From Nitrospirota bacterium (GTDB lineage: Bacteria > Nitrospirota > Nitrospiria > Nitrospirales > Nitrospiraceae), in assembly GCA_004296885.1 (NCBI GenBank), contig SCVN01000020.1, forward strand, positions 1 to 64,000: a stretch of DNA of 64,000 nt, given 5' to 3'. The first letter of the stretch is position 1; the number at the start of each line of letters is the position of its first letter. This document shows, one piece after another, positions 16,767 through 24,839 of the stretch. The notes under the pieces are model-generated. The model made no database searches, was not told the DNA's origin, and saw only the letters and a list, made by a program, of their open reading frames with translations. Position numbers and translations under genes: made by a program.

Positions 16767-17398
16767 TGCGGTTCGTGTTGGCGGCTTTGGTCGGCGTTTT
16801 GTGTCTGCATGTATCGTGGGCGGGGCTGGAAGCCCAGCCGGCCGGGCAAGCGGTGCTGGAAGATTTCACTGCGAAAGACGCCGACGGGTTTCCGAAAGAA
16901 TGGAAGGCCCAGCATGGGGAAGGAAAGGCCAGGCAGAGTTATGTGGTGCAACTGGACGGCACACAGCCCTTCCTGGCCGTGCGCAAGGCGGATCAACGGA
17001 TCTATAAAAGGAATATCTCATGGGCTCCGAAGGCCATGCCGGTGCTGACCTGGCGCTGGCGGCTGAAGGTGGCGCCGGCCGGGGCGGAGCCGATTGCGGC
17101 GGTGTTCGTGTCGTTGGATACGGATTTGATGGTGATTCCCGTGTCGAACAAATATGTGTGGAGTTCGACGAAGGCGAAGGGCACGACAACGGAAGGAGGG
17201 ATGTTCGGAGCATCCGAGATCATCCTTCGGTCCGGGCCACAGCCGATCGGAGAATGGATCGAAGAACGCGTGAACGTTTACGAAGACTTCAAGCGTATCC
17301 ACCAGCATGAACCGGCCGGCAAAGCCTGGGGCATTTCCTTGCAAGGCGGGCCCGGCGTAGAAGTGGATTTCGGTTCCTTGACCGTGTCGTCCCCCTAG
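16763..17398 (+). CDS. DUF3047-family periplasmic protein
   Basis: This 211-residue protein starts at an ATG overlapping the stop of the bd-like oxidase gene (ATGA); the frame is open further upstream but only as a shadow. It has a signal peptide near residues 1-20. The rest is a beta-rich domain with VLTWRWRLKV, AAVFVSLDTD and SNKYVWSS strands, as in DUF3047. The function of that family is not known. The tight coupling to the oxidase suggests an exported accessory protein. Confidence 0.75.
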   Translation: MMRFVLAALVGVLCLHVSWAGLEAQPAGQAVLEDFTAKDADGFPKEWKAQHGEGKARQSYVVQLDGTQPFLAVRKADQRIYKRNISWAPKAMPVLTWRWRLKVAPAGAEPIAAVFVSLDTDLMVIPVSNKYVWSSTKAKGTTTEGGMFGASEIILRSGPQPIGEWIEERVNVYEDFKRIHQHEPAGKAWGISLQGGPGVEVDFGSLTVSSP

Positions 17399-17417
17399 CG
17401 GTGCTTCTGAGGAACAT

Positions 17418-17819
17418 GTGACTTCCAGGGACGCCATGTCTCAAGCCTCATCCCGCAAGATCATCGACATGCTCTTGGGTGCGCTGGTCATGGGAACCGT
17501 GGGCTCGTTGCTAGGCTTGCTTATGGGGGGCGGGGTATTGCCGATTGCCATCGGGATCGGCCTGGTCATGGGAACGGTGGTCGGGCTCTTCGGGGGGCGC
17601 CGATTTCTGATCAGCATCCTGATCGGGACGATCCTCGGAGGCATTTTGGCCTGGCTGCTGGCCGGGGCGGAGAAGATTTCAGTCGGCGCGGGGGCTGGGG
17701 CGGCGATGGGCGGGTTCCTGGGCGTCCAGTACTCCATGCTGATGGACATGTGGGCCGAGCGCAAGCAGGTTGCGGTGCAAACGCAAGCCCCGTCAGGCGA
17801 GAACCAGGAGGCTCCTTGA
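17418..17819 (+). CDS. Small glycine-rich membrane protein
   Basis: The protein has 133 residues if it starts at GTG 17418 (GAGGA 5 bases before); ATG 17436 is the alternative. Four closely spaced Gly-rich hydrophobic segments (LLGLLMGGG, AIGIGLVMGTVVGLFGG, LIGTILGGILAWLLAG, GAGAGAAMGGFLG) resemble glycine-zipper membrane proteins. A short charged, Gln-rich tail follows. No function is recognised. It is part of the oxidase operon, 6 bases before the next gene. Confidence 0.65.
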   Translation: MTSRDAMSQASSRKIIDMLLGALVMGTVGSLLGLLMGGGVLPIAIGIGLVMGTVVGLFGGRRFLISILIGTILGGILAWLLAGAEKISVGAGAGAAMGGFLGVQYSMLMDMWAERKQVAVQTQAPSGENQEAP

Positions 17820-17825
17820 GGAACT

Positions 17826-18749
17826 ATGGAAAATAGAGGCGTCTTGATCGGGGCGATCGTCTTTGTCTTTGCCTCCTTTATCTTGATGATCGTAGCGCTG
17901 GTCTACGAGTCGTACCGAGCCAAGCAGCAGCGTCTGCTGGTCGAGTCCATCGTCGTGGAGAGCAAACCGGTTGCCCAAGCGGCGCCGCGGGACTATTCGA
18001 TTTATAAGACGACCGTCGGCGACGACGGTCGCGAGATGGTCCAGATTCCGGAAGGGCCGTTTACGATGGGGAGCAAGGACGGAGATCCGGACGAGGCACC
18101 CGAGCACCAGGTCTACCTGGGGACCTATTATATGGATAAAAAGGAAGTGACCCAAGCCGAGTATGAGCGCTTCGTCAAGATGACCAAGCGTGGCAAGCCG
18201 TTCATTCCGGTGTTTGAAGACGACCAGGCGAAGATTCTGAAGCCGGAATTGCCGGCCATGGGTATGTCTTGGGCCGATGCAGAAGCTTACTGCAAGTGGG
18301 CCGGCAAGCGGCTGCCCAGCGAGGCGGAGTGGGAAAAGGCCGGCCGCGGTGAGGGCAAACGGCGGTACCCTTGGGGTGATGACTTTGGATCGGGCCATGC
18401 GAACGTGGATGGCGACGAGGACGGCTTCAAGTACCTGGCCCCGCCAGGATCCTTTGAATCGGGACGCAGCCCATACGGGCTGTATGACATGACGGGGAAC
18501 GTGGCCGAGTGGGTTGCCGACACCTATGGCGAGCAGTATTATCAAAAGACGCCCTATCGGGATCCGCTCGGTCCTGAAGACGGGCAACACAAGGTAATCC
18601 GCGGAGGGTCTTGGCGGGAAACGTATCACAATGCGCGGCTCTCAAAACGCTTTCAGGCCAAAATGTGGAGAACCGACACGACGATCGGGATCCGATGCGC
18701 CAGGGATGCGGATGAGCCGCGTGCTGACGCAAAAAAAGTCAAAGGCTAG
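17826..18749 (+). CDS. Membrane-anchored SUMF1/FGE-like (formylglycine-generating-enzyme fold) protein 1
   Basis: This 307-residue protein has an N-terminal span (about 8-27) and an exported FGE-sulfatase domain (about 67-300). Hallmarks are MVQIPEGPFTMGS, VTQAEYERF, MSWADAEAYCKWAGKRLPSE, YDMTGNVAEWVAD and the final IGIRCARD. The redox-active Cys pair of true FGE is absent from the RGGSW...IGIRC segment, so formylglycine formation is unlikely. Non-catalytic relatives such as NirV occur beside copper or denitrification enzymes. It forms a pair with the next gene, inside the bd-like oxidase cluster. Confidence 0.9.
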   Translation: MENRGVLIGAIVFVFASFILMIVALVYESYRAKQQRLLVESIVVESKPVAQAAPRDYSIYKTTVGDDGREMVQIPEGPFTMGSKDGDPDEAPEHQVYLGTYYMDKKEVTQAEYERFVKMTKRGKPFIPVFEDDQAKILKPELPAMGMSWADAEAYCKWAGKRLPSEAEWEKAGRGEGKRRYPWGDDFGSGHANVDGDEDGFKYLAPPGSFESGRSPYGLYDMTGNVAEWVADTYGEQYYQKTPYRDPLGPEDGQHKVIRGGSWRETYHNARLSKRFQAKMWRTDTTIGIRCARDADEPRADAKKVKG

Positions 18750-18797
18750 GCTCGCCGCCGGCGTAGTGCTGACCGTCTGAGGTCTATATTCCGAGCC

Positions 18798-19712
18798 ATG
18801 CTGGAAACCAAGTTCAAAATCGCCTTTCTGCTGGTGGTCCTTGCCTTTACCAGTTTTCCCGTCATAGGGATTTTGCGAGGCACGACGCCGCCTCCGGAAG
18901 CTCCTCACGTCCCTGGAGAAGACTCGGCTCCGGCCCCCTCCGCATCCAGCCAGTCAGATTCCAGCGAGCTGCCGATTCCTGAAGAGATGGCCCCGATTCC
19001 AGCCGGCCCATTCCTGCGGGGCACCAAGGCGGGGGGCTATGACGAGCAGCCGGAACGGACCATATACGTAGACGCCTTCTCCATCGATCGATACGAAGTC
19101 ACCAATGCGCAGTATCAAGCTTTTGTCGCTGCGACGGGCCATCGGAAAGCCGCGCCTCCGTCTCGCTATGCCAAAAATATCAGCCGCATGAAAGGAATAA
19201 ACCAGCCTGCGACCTACGTGTCATGGGAAGACGCCGATGCCTATTGCCGGTGGAAGGGCAAGCGGCTGCCCACCGAAGCGGAATGGGAGAAAGCCATGCG
19301 CGGTGTGGATGGCCGGCTCTGGCCGTGGGGGACCGAGCCGGATCAGTTGGCGTTCAACGGAGGCTCGACTCAGGATGGGTTCGACGTTACGGCGCCGGTG
19401 GGATCGTTCAAGCGGGACGTCAGCCCGTTTGGCGTAGCGGATGGAACGGGGAATGTGATGGAATGGGTTGCCGATTGGTATGGGGAAGAGGCCTATCGCG
19501 ACGCAGTCGATCGAAATCCCGCAGGCCCCGAACATGGGGTATTTCGAGTAATGCGGGGAGGCGGGTATACAAGTGTGGGGACGGACGTGCGGATTACCAG
19601 CCGGAGCAAAATGGTCCCTGATTTTCGCGATGAAACGATCGGCTTTCGTTGTGCGGTTTCCGGGTCTGGAGAGGTAGGCGTGGCTAAGCCGACAATAAAC
19701 AGAAAATCATAG
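18798..19712 (+). CDS. Membrane-anchored SUMF1/FGE-like protein 2
   Basis: This 304-residue paralogue of the preceding protein has an N-terminal span (about 7-24) and a Pro/Ser-rich linker (30-60). The FGE-sulfatase domain follows: PIPAGPFLRGTKAGG, VTNAQYQAF, VSWEDADAYCRWKGKRLPTE, GTGNVMEWVADWYGEEAY and IGFRCAVSG. The catalytic Cys pair is again missing. Both proteins would sit on the outer face of the inner membrane. The last bases overlap a short antisense ORF that starts at 19811. Confidence 0.9.
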   Translation: MLETKFKIAFLLVVLAFTSFPVIGILRGTTPPPEAPHVPGEDSAPAPSASSQSDSSELPIPEEMAPIPAGPFLRGTKAGGYDEQPERTIYVDAFSIDRYEVTNAQYQAFVAATGHRKAAPPSRYAKNISRMKGINQPATYVSWEDADAYCRWKGKRLPTEAEWEKAMRGVDGRLWPWGTEPDQLAFNGGSTQDGFDVTAPVGSFKRDVSPFGVADGTGNVMEWVADWYGEEAYRDAVDRNPAGPEHGVFRVMRGGGYTSVGTDVRITSRSKMVPDFRDETIGFRCAVSGSGEVGVAKPTINRKS

Positions 19713-19811
19713 AAAATCAAAGTAATAGAGGATCAAAAACACGGCCAAAATTATATTGACAACCATTCCGGCCAAAACTATAATGTCGAACACTTTTGAA
19801 TTTTTGCTCAT
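19707..19811 (-). CDS. Tiny single-span membrane protein on the minus strand (34 aa)
   Basis: A 34-codon frame starts with ATG at 19811-19809 and ends with TGA at 19709-19707. The protein is MSKNSK, then a hydrophobic helix of about 25 residues, then YYFDFL. A ribosome site (GAGGG) lies about 6 bases before the ATG, and a promoter with perfect TTGACA lies about 35 bases upstream. It overlaps the end of the SUMF1-like gene 2 by 6 bases, tail to tail. Size and topology resemble small oxidase subunits such as CydX, but there is no sequence match I can claim. It is divergent from the two tiny + strand membrane ORFs. Confidence 0.5.
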   Translation of the reverse strand: MSKNSKVFDIIVLAGMVVNIILAVFLILYYFDFL

Positions 19812-19844
19812 CGTTTGCCCTCATCAGTAAAAACGACGAAGAGA

Positions 19845-19873
19845 GCAATAACATAGACTTAGCAGCCTGTCAA
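19845..19873 (-). promoter_or_regulatory. Minus-strand promoter for the 34-aa membrane protein
   Basis: Read on the minus strand: TTGACA (19873-19868), 17-base spacer, TATTGC (19850-19845). It would start transcription about 27 bases before the small ORF. Confidence 0.5.
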
Positions 19874-19945
19874 GACGCTGGCAGGCGATCATTGTTATAA
19901 GCGGAACGCGGACCGTCAACCAAGGTTGTAGCTGAGGAGAGAGAC

Positions 19946-20086
19946 ATGGGAGAAGCAGTCGCAAGCGCACCAGGTAAGCCGGATAGCGAGTTGAAGGTCA
20001 AGATCGGCAAGATGATTTTCTACATCACTTGCGCGGTGGGTCTCTGGTTTTTTTATTGGTTTGCGGGCATCCAGTGCCCCTGCTAA
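19946..20086 (+). CDS. Tiny single-span membrane protein (46 aa)
   Basis: A 46-codon frame with ATG behind GAGGAGAGAG. A polar N-terminus (MGEAVASAPGKPDSE) is followed by one hydrophobic helix (about residues 23-42, ending WFFYWFAG) and a short IQCPC tail with two Cys. It is the first of two small genes leading into the second bd-like oxidase gene, all in the same direction, and fits an accessory subunit of that complex. No family is recognised. Confidence 0.65.
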   Translation: MGEAVASAPGKPDSELKVKIGKMIFYITCAVGLWFFYWFAGIQCPC

Positions 20087-20112
20087 GAAGTGGTTCTTAA
20101 TCTGATCTGGTG

Positions 20113-20138
20113 TGCCACGCGGGTGATATGGCGTGGCA
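20113..20138 (+). other. Hairpin between the two tiny membrane ORFs
   Basis: TGCCACGC, a 10-base loop, then GCGTGGCA. It sits directly before the ribosome site of the 43-aa ORF. No T-run follows, so it could tune translation or mRNA decay. Confidence 0.5.
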
Positions 20139-20154
20139 GGAGGAGAGGGGAGCA

Positions 20155-20286
20155 ATGAGCGCGCTGAACAATCCCGTCATCGCTGTGATCGTATCCGTGA
20201 TTATCGCTGTGGGTTATTTTACGTTCGTGGATCATGCTCTGATGGACATGCAGGGTTTGGACTATTGGTATCTGTTCCGGAAGTAA
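20155..20286 (+). CDS. Tiny single-span membrane protein (43 aa)
   Basis: A 43-codon frame with ATG preceded by GGAGGAGAGGGG. A hydrophobic helix (residues 8-25, VIAVIVSVIIAVGYFTF) is followed by a short polar tail, HALMDMQGLDYWYLFRK. It lies 108 bases before the second bd-like oxidase large subunit. Size, topology and position suggest a small oxidase subunit. Confidence 0.65.
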   Translation: MSALNNPVIAVIVSVIIAVGYFTFVDHALMDMQGLDYWYLFRK

Positions 20287-20394
20287 TCGCAGTCATCATG
20301 ACGCGCCGCACCGACGTAGGGCGAGAGCGTCTGGTTTCGGGCGCAGGCTTGTTTTGCAACCATCTCGTGTCAGCTTTTGTTTAAGGAGGAAGCC

Positions 20395-22341
20395 ATGGGC
20401 AGTTTGACCAGAAAGAAGACGCTGGCGATCATGGCGTTAAGCGCGATGATTGGCCTCCTTCTCCTGCCGATCGTGGTCTCGGTTCCTGCGCTTGCAAGCG
20501 GGGGCGGGGCTCCGGCTGGTGGGCCTCCCCCGGACGTGGTCAAGAAAGAAGGGGGCGAGGGGGATAAGGACAAGAAGATCGAGAAGGCGCGCGACGTCTA
20601 TTACAAGACTGAGGGGATCGTGTCCGGACTGCCGGCTCCCAAGACAGGAGACAACGCAAAGGACTATCCGCGCTACAACTTCGAGAGTCGGGTGCTTCTC
20701 TGGTTCGCCAACCAGCAGCATCTTTACTATGGCAGCTTCGTCTTGGCGGTGCCAATTTTTTGTATGGTCATCGAGTTTATGGGGGTGATGACGAAGGATA
20801 AGGCGATGGCTAAGAAGTATGACCAGCTCGCCTACGACTTCATTAAGATCAGTTTGACGGCCTACTCGTTGACGGCAATCCTGGGCGGCATTCTGATCTT
20901 TACCTTCCTGACTCTCTATCCGGCCTTCTTTGGATACCTTTCGAGCATCTTCCGTCCGGTCATGCACATCTATGCCTTGATGTTTGTAGCCGAGAGCGGC
21001 ACCCTCTACATCTACTACTACGGTTGGGACAAGATGAAGGAGGGGTTCTTGAAGTGGATTCACCTCAGCATGTCAGTGATCTTGAACGTGATCGGGACGT
21101 TGCTGATGTTCCTGGCCAATTCCTGGATCGGGTTCATGATGTCCCCGGCCGGTGTGGATGAGCAGGGGCGCTATCTGGGAAACATCTGGCACGTGATCCA
21201 TACGGCGCTCTGGAATCCGTTGAATGTGCACCGGATCTTGGGCAATATGGCCTTCGGTGGCGGCGTGGTGGCAGCCTATGCGGCCTATCGGTTCCTGTCT
21301 TCGAAGACCGACGAAGAGCGGGCCCACTATGACTGGATGGGCTACATTGCCATGTCATTGGGTGTGGCGTTCTTGATCCCGTTGCCCTTTGCCGGCTACT
21401 GGTTGATGCGCGAAGTGTATGCCTATCGGCAGCAGATGGGTATCACGCTGATGGGCGGCCTGCTCGCCTGGCTGTTCATCATTCAGGCGACGATGATTGG
21501 CATTCTGTTCCTAAGCACCAATTACTATCTCTGGCAGGCTTTAGGACGGATGCGCGGCGCCGAGCGGTTTCAGCGCTGGATCAAGTACTTCGTGTTCCTC
21601 CTGGTGTGCGGTTTTCTGGTGTTCATTACGCCGCATACGATGGTGATGACTCCGGCTGAACTGAAGGCCATGGGTGGGCAGCAGCACCCGGTGTTGGGTA
21701 ACTACGGGGTCATGTCCGCGAAGAACGGCGGCATCAATGTGATCATCACGACAACCGTGTTGACCTTCATTTGGTATCAGCGCGGAAATCGAGTGCCGAG
21801 CGTATCCTGGTCCAAGTTCGGCAATATCTTCATGGGTGTGTTCTTCTTCTTTGCCTATGTGAATATTATCTGGTTGGCCATTTACGGCTACTTCATTCCG
21901 GCCAACGTCCGGGTTGGGTTGTCCGTGCCGCAGGTGGCGACCACGCTCTCCTGCTTGTTCTTTATGACCGCGCTGAACCTTGCCATGTTGAAGGGGGCCA
22001 AGCAAATCGGGCCGATTGAGTGGGGTAAGATCTCTGTGCGGTCCCAGTACGCCATAATCATGCTTGCCACGGCCTTCACCTGGATGATGGGCCTGATGGG
22101 CTACATCCGCTCCTCGGTGCGGTTGTTCTGGCATGTCAATGAGGTCATGCGCGACAATTCCCCTTGGGCCTACACGCACACGGTGGGATTCGCGGCGAAT
22201 ATGATTTCGTTCAACGTGTTGTTCTTCTGGATCAGTATCATGTTTGTCTTCTGGCTCGGTGCGTTGGCGGCCAAGAAGGCGCCGGTGGAAGCCAAGGCGC
22301 CGGTTCACGGAAGCGCGCCGCAGCCGGCGGTTGGGCACTAA
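20395..22341 (+). CDS. Cytochrome bd-like oxidase large subunit, paralogue 2
   Basis: This 648-residue protein starts at the ATG behind AAGGAGGA. It has a signal or first span (about 8-33), then a Lys/Asp-rich periplasmic stretch before many membrane spans. H109 lies in QQHLYYGSFVLAVPIF, the place of the CydA N-terminal haem ligand. Other conserved His are in HVIHTALWNPLNVHR, TPHTMVMTP, GGQQHPVLGNYG and WHVNEVM, plus H595 in YTHTVG, which paralogue 1 lacks. No GRQPW quinol loop was found. It is closely similar to paralogue 1 over its whole length. The tiny ORFs upstream and cytochromes c downstream make this the fuller oxidase operon. Confidence 0.82.
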   Translation: MGSLTRKKTLAIMALSAMIGLLLLPIVVSVPALASGGGAPAGGPPPDVVKKEGGEGDKDKKIEKARDVYYKTEGIVSGLPAPKTGDNAKDYPRYNFESRVLLWFANQQHLYYGSFVLAVPIFCMVIEFMGVMTKDKAMAKKYDQLAYDFIKISLTAYSLTAILGGILIFTFLTLYPAFFGYLSSIFRPVMHIYALMFVAESGTLYIYYYGWDKMKEGFLKWIHLSMSVILNVIGTLLMFLANSWIGFMMSPAGVDEQGRYLGNIWHVIHTALWNPLNVHRILGNMAFGGGVVAAYAAYRFLSSKTDEERAHYDWMGYIAMSLGVAFLIPLPFAGYWLMREVYAYRQQMGITLMGGLLAWLFIIQATMIGILFLSTNYYLWQALGRMRGAERFQRWIKYFVFLLVCGFLVFITPHTMVMTPAELKAMGGQQHPVLGNYGVMSAKNGGINVIITTTVLTFIWYQRGNRVPSVSWSKFGNIFMGVFFFFAYVNIIWLAIYGYFIPANVRVGLSVPQVATTLSCLFFMTALNLAMLKGAKQIGPIEWGKISVRSQYAIIMLATAFTWMMGLMGYIRSSVRLFWHVNEVMRDNSPWAYTHTVGFAANMISFNVLFFWISIMFVFWLGALAAKKAPVEAKAPVHGSAPQPAVGH

Positions 22342-22372
22342 CGTTCTTCGGCCTTTCAAGGCTTGCAGGGTG

Positions 22373-22398
22373 TCCTCCCCGGCGTAGACCGGGGAGGA
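22373..22398 (+). other. Strong intergenic hairpin after the bd-like oxidase gene
   Basis: TCCTCCCCGG, loop CGTAGA, CCGGGGAGGA: a perfect 10-bp stem with no T-run, just before the ribosome site of the next gene. It probably acts as an RNA processing or stability element inside the operon rather than a terminator. Confidence 0.6.
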
Positions 22399-22416
22399 AT
22401 CCGAGGAGGGTGTCAC

Positions 22417-23727
22417 GTGGTCGAGTTAATTCAGGCAGCGTTGGACATGGGGTGGCCGCTTTTGGCCTTTCTCGCCTGCTTGCTCGTCTATTTTCAGATG
22501 AGCATCAGCGATCCTGTGAAAAAGAAGCAGGCGACGTTCAAAACGTTTATCGGCATGATGGCGGCGTTTATGTTGCTGATGGCCATCGCCAACTACAAGA
22601 TCAACTTCTTCGCCAATTCGCGCCTCCTACCCGTCTCCCTGGCCATGATTACCGCGTTGGCCTTCATGATGGGCATCTACTTCACCAATATCGGGGCGCT
22701 CTTCAAGATTGGCGGGTTCATGTTCTTGGTGGCTGCTGGCCTCTCGGGGTATGGGAACTGGCTGCCCCAGGTGGAAGGCGGATTCCCTCCGCCTGAGGTA
22801 AAGCTGGACTTCGGGAGCATGTCGTCCCAGCAGCTGGCTGACGAAGGGGAGAAGATCATCTTTGGCGGGATCGGGCAGAGCAAGGTGCAGGGTGCGATCG
22901 GCAAGGGCCAATGCCCCCTCTGTCACGGTTTCAACGAAGGGTTCTTGAGCGAGCGAGCGCCGAACCTCTGGGGCGTTCCGGATCGGGCCAAGACCAGACT
23001 GGATGACCCACGCTACCACAAGGGTAAGCCGGGCGATCGTGACTCGGAGCAGAAGGAGGCGTTCCCTGGCTCTGGAACGGCTGAAACAGGACAGGAATAT
23101 ATCGCTGAGTCTCATTCCTGTCCGAGTTGCTTTGTTGTCGCCGGATTCGGAGTGAAAGGGACGAACGACAAGCAGAGCCCCATGCCGGCAATCCACAAGC
23201 CGCCCATCTCGCTCTCGCTGGGCGAATTGGCTGCCGTGGATACCTGGATGTACATTCGCGAAGGCAAGGAAGCGCCGTCCTTCGAGGAAATCACTAAGGC
23301 CTACGAGAAGTTTATCCCGGAGGCGGACCGTCCCAAGCAGCAAGAGGATAAGCCTGCTGGGGCTGGTGGTGGTGTGTTGGCGACGGGCGAGGAGCCGGTG
23401 GATCAGATCTTCCAGAAGGCCACCTGTGTGGCTTGTCATACGATTCCCGGGATCGCTGGCGCGGTGGGGACCATCGGTCCGAAACTGGTGGAGGGGACCA
23501 ATGCCCCGACCAGGATCAAGGACCCTGCCTATAAGGGTACGGCCAAGTCGACGCGCGAATACATTACGGAATCAGTCATTAATCCCAGCGCATACGTGGT
23601 GAAAGGCTTCCCGGACAATACCATGCCCAAGGAGTTCGGTAAGAAGCTGAGTGCCGGTGCGCTGAACAAGATCGTGGATTACCTCTCCCAACTGCAAGAG
23701 GGGAAGGAGCCTCCCAAAGTATCTTAA
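22417..23727 (+). CDS. Membrane-anchored dihaem cytochrome c
   Basis: The GTG start behind GAGGAGGG gives 436 residues. Three or four spans lie in the first 115 residues, then two cytochrome c domains. Haem sites are C166/C169/H170 (CPLCH) with a later SPMP Met, and C337/C340/H341 (CVACH) with NTMP Met. In domain 1 a further pair CPSC (235-238) sits where domain 2 has NPSA, so it is not a haem site but an extra CxxC. A flexible Gly/Pro linker joins the domains. It probably feeds the bd-like oxidase upstream. Confidence 0.85.
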   Translation: MVELIQAALDMGWPLLAFLACLLVYFQMSISDPVKKKQATFKTFIGMMAAFMLLMAIANYKINFFANSRLLPVSLAMITALAFMMGIYFTNIGALFKIGGFMFLVAAGLSGYGNWLPQVEGGFPPPEVKLDFGSMSSQQLADEGEKIIFGGIGQSKVQGAIGKGQCPLCHGFNEGFLSERAPNLWGVPDRAKTRLDDPRYHKGKPGDRDSEQKEAFPGSGTAETGQEYIAESHSCPSCFVVAGFGVKGTNDKQSPMPAIHKPPISLSLGELAAVDTWMYIREGKEAPSFEEITKAYEKFIPEADRPKQQEDKPAGAGGGVLATGEEPVDQIFQKATCVACHTIPGIAGAVGTIGPKLVEGTNAPTRIKDPAYKGTAKSTREYITESVINPSAYVVKGFPDNTMPKEFGKKLSAGALNKIVDYLSQLQEGKEPPKVS

Positions 23728-23774
23728 TGGCCAACGCCGATTAGGAACGGGAGTGTAAGAAGGAGAGCCGGACG

Positions 23775-24806
23775 ATGAAGGTATTAATCGGGTCAGTGCT
23801 TGGAGGGCTGGTGGTTGTGCTGATTGCACTGCTGGCCTTTGGTGTCCTTCCAGCCACGTCCCTCAAGCTGGTGGAAGGGTTCATGCCGATGCAGATGTTG
23901 TTCGAACTCGCCGTTAGCGTGGCGATTTTCGCCGCGATGAGCTACATGCTCAGCGCGGGCGGCATCCAGTTGCCTCGGTTCTGGCAGGGGATTCTCTTCT
24001 GGACGTACATCATCCTGTACCTGAAGTTTAGGGTGTATCCTCCCATCCCCTTCAGCGTGCGCGCCATGTATGGCACCGTATCGCTGATCGCCGTGTTTAT
24101 GTGGATGTCCAGCAACGAAGACGATTGGAAGAAGTTCAAACAGCCGATCATGAACGTGCTGGATGCTAATACCGGCTTTCACAAGGGGCTGCGCACGGCC
24201 TACCTGATTCTGCTGCCGATCCTCCTCTGGGGGTTCTCGTACAGCTCGTTCTTGCCGAATCTGGATGAGCCGGTCGAGTTACGTACGGTGCATCCGGCGC
24301 CGCCGGCCAGCACCAAGGTGCACGGGAAGACCTTCGTGCTTCAGACGTCCCAGAACCCCTACCGGGTCAATCCGGAAGGGAAATACGACCAGGAATACTC
24401 CAACGCCAGGATTGTCGAGCAAGCGATGGGACGGCTGATGAAGCCCGACGCCAATCCTTGGGATCCGAAGGCAGAGGGCTATTTGAAGTATGTGCGCGAA
24501 GGCGGGGAGATTTTCTTCCAGAACTGTCACTTCTGCCACGGTGACAATCTGAACGGACGCGGATTGCACGCCTTTGCATTCAACCCGATTCCGGCCAACT
24601 TCACCGATCCGGGCACAATCGCCCAGCTCCAGGAGACCTTTATCTTCTGGCGTGTATCAAAGGGTGGGATTGGGCTGCCGAACGAAGGATTCCCCTGGGC
24701 CTCGGTGATGCCGCCCTGGGAGCAGCACTTGACCACGGATGAGATTTGGAAAGTCGTTCTGTTTGAATACTGGCACACCGGCTATTATCCGAGAACTTGG
24801 GATTAA
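23775..24806 (+). CDS. Membrane-anchored monohaem cytochrome c
   Basis: This 343-residue protein has four to five spans within residues 1-165 (including one near 142-155). A periplasmic part carries C251/C254/H255 (CHFCH) and a Met candidate in SVMPPWE. The Pro/Tyr-rich segment between the spans and the haem is typical of the neighbouring cytochromes in Nitrospira. The start ATG follows AAGGAGAG. It is the second of three consecutive cytochromes and probably a subunit of the same membrane complex. Confidence 0.85.
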   Translation: MKVLIGSVLGGLVVVLIALLAFGVLPATSLKLVEGFMPMQMLFELAVSVAIFAAMSYMLSAGGIQLPRFWQGILFWTYIILYLKFRVYPPIPFSVRAMYGTVSLIAVFMWMSSNEDDWKKFKQPIMNVLDANTGFHKGLRTAYLILLPILLWGFSYSSFLPNLDEPVELRTVHPAPPASTKVHGKTFVLQTSQNPYRVNPEGKYDQEYSNARIVEQAMGRLMKPDANPWDPKAEGYLKYVREGGEIFFQNCHFCHGDNLNGRGLHAFAFNPIPANFTDPGTIAQLQETFIFWRVSKGGIGLPNEGFPWASVMPPWEQHLTTDEIWKVVLFEYWHTGYYPRTWD

Positions 24807-24839
24807 TCCCACACATCATTTCGGTGAAGGGGTATAGCT

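Noticed and set aside
17826-19712. Calling the two FGE-fold proteins true formylglycine-generating enzymes
   Set aside because: The catalytic Cys pair is absent in both and no sulfatase gene lies nearby.
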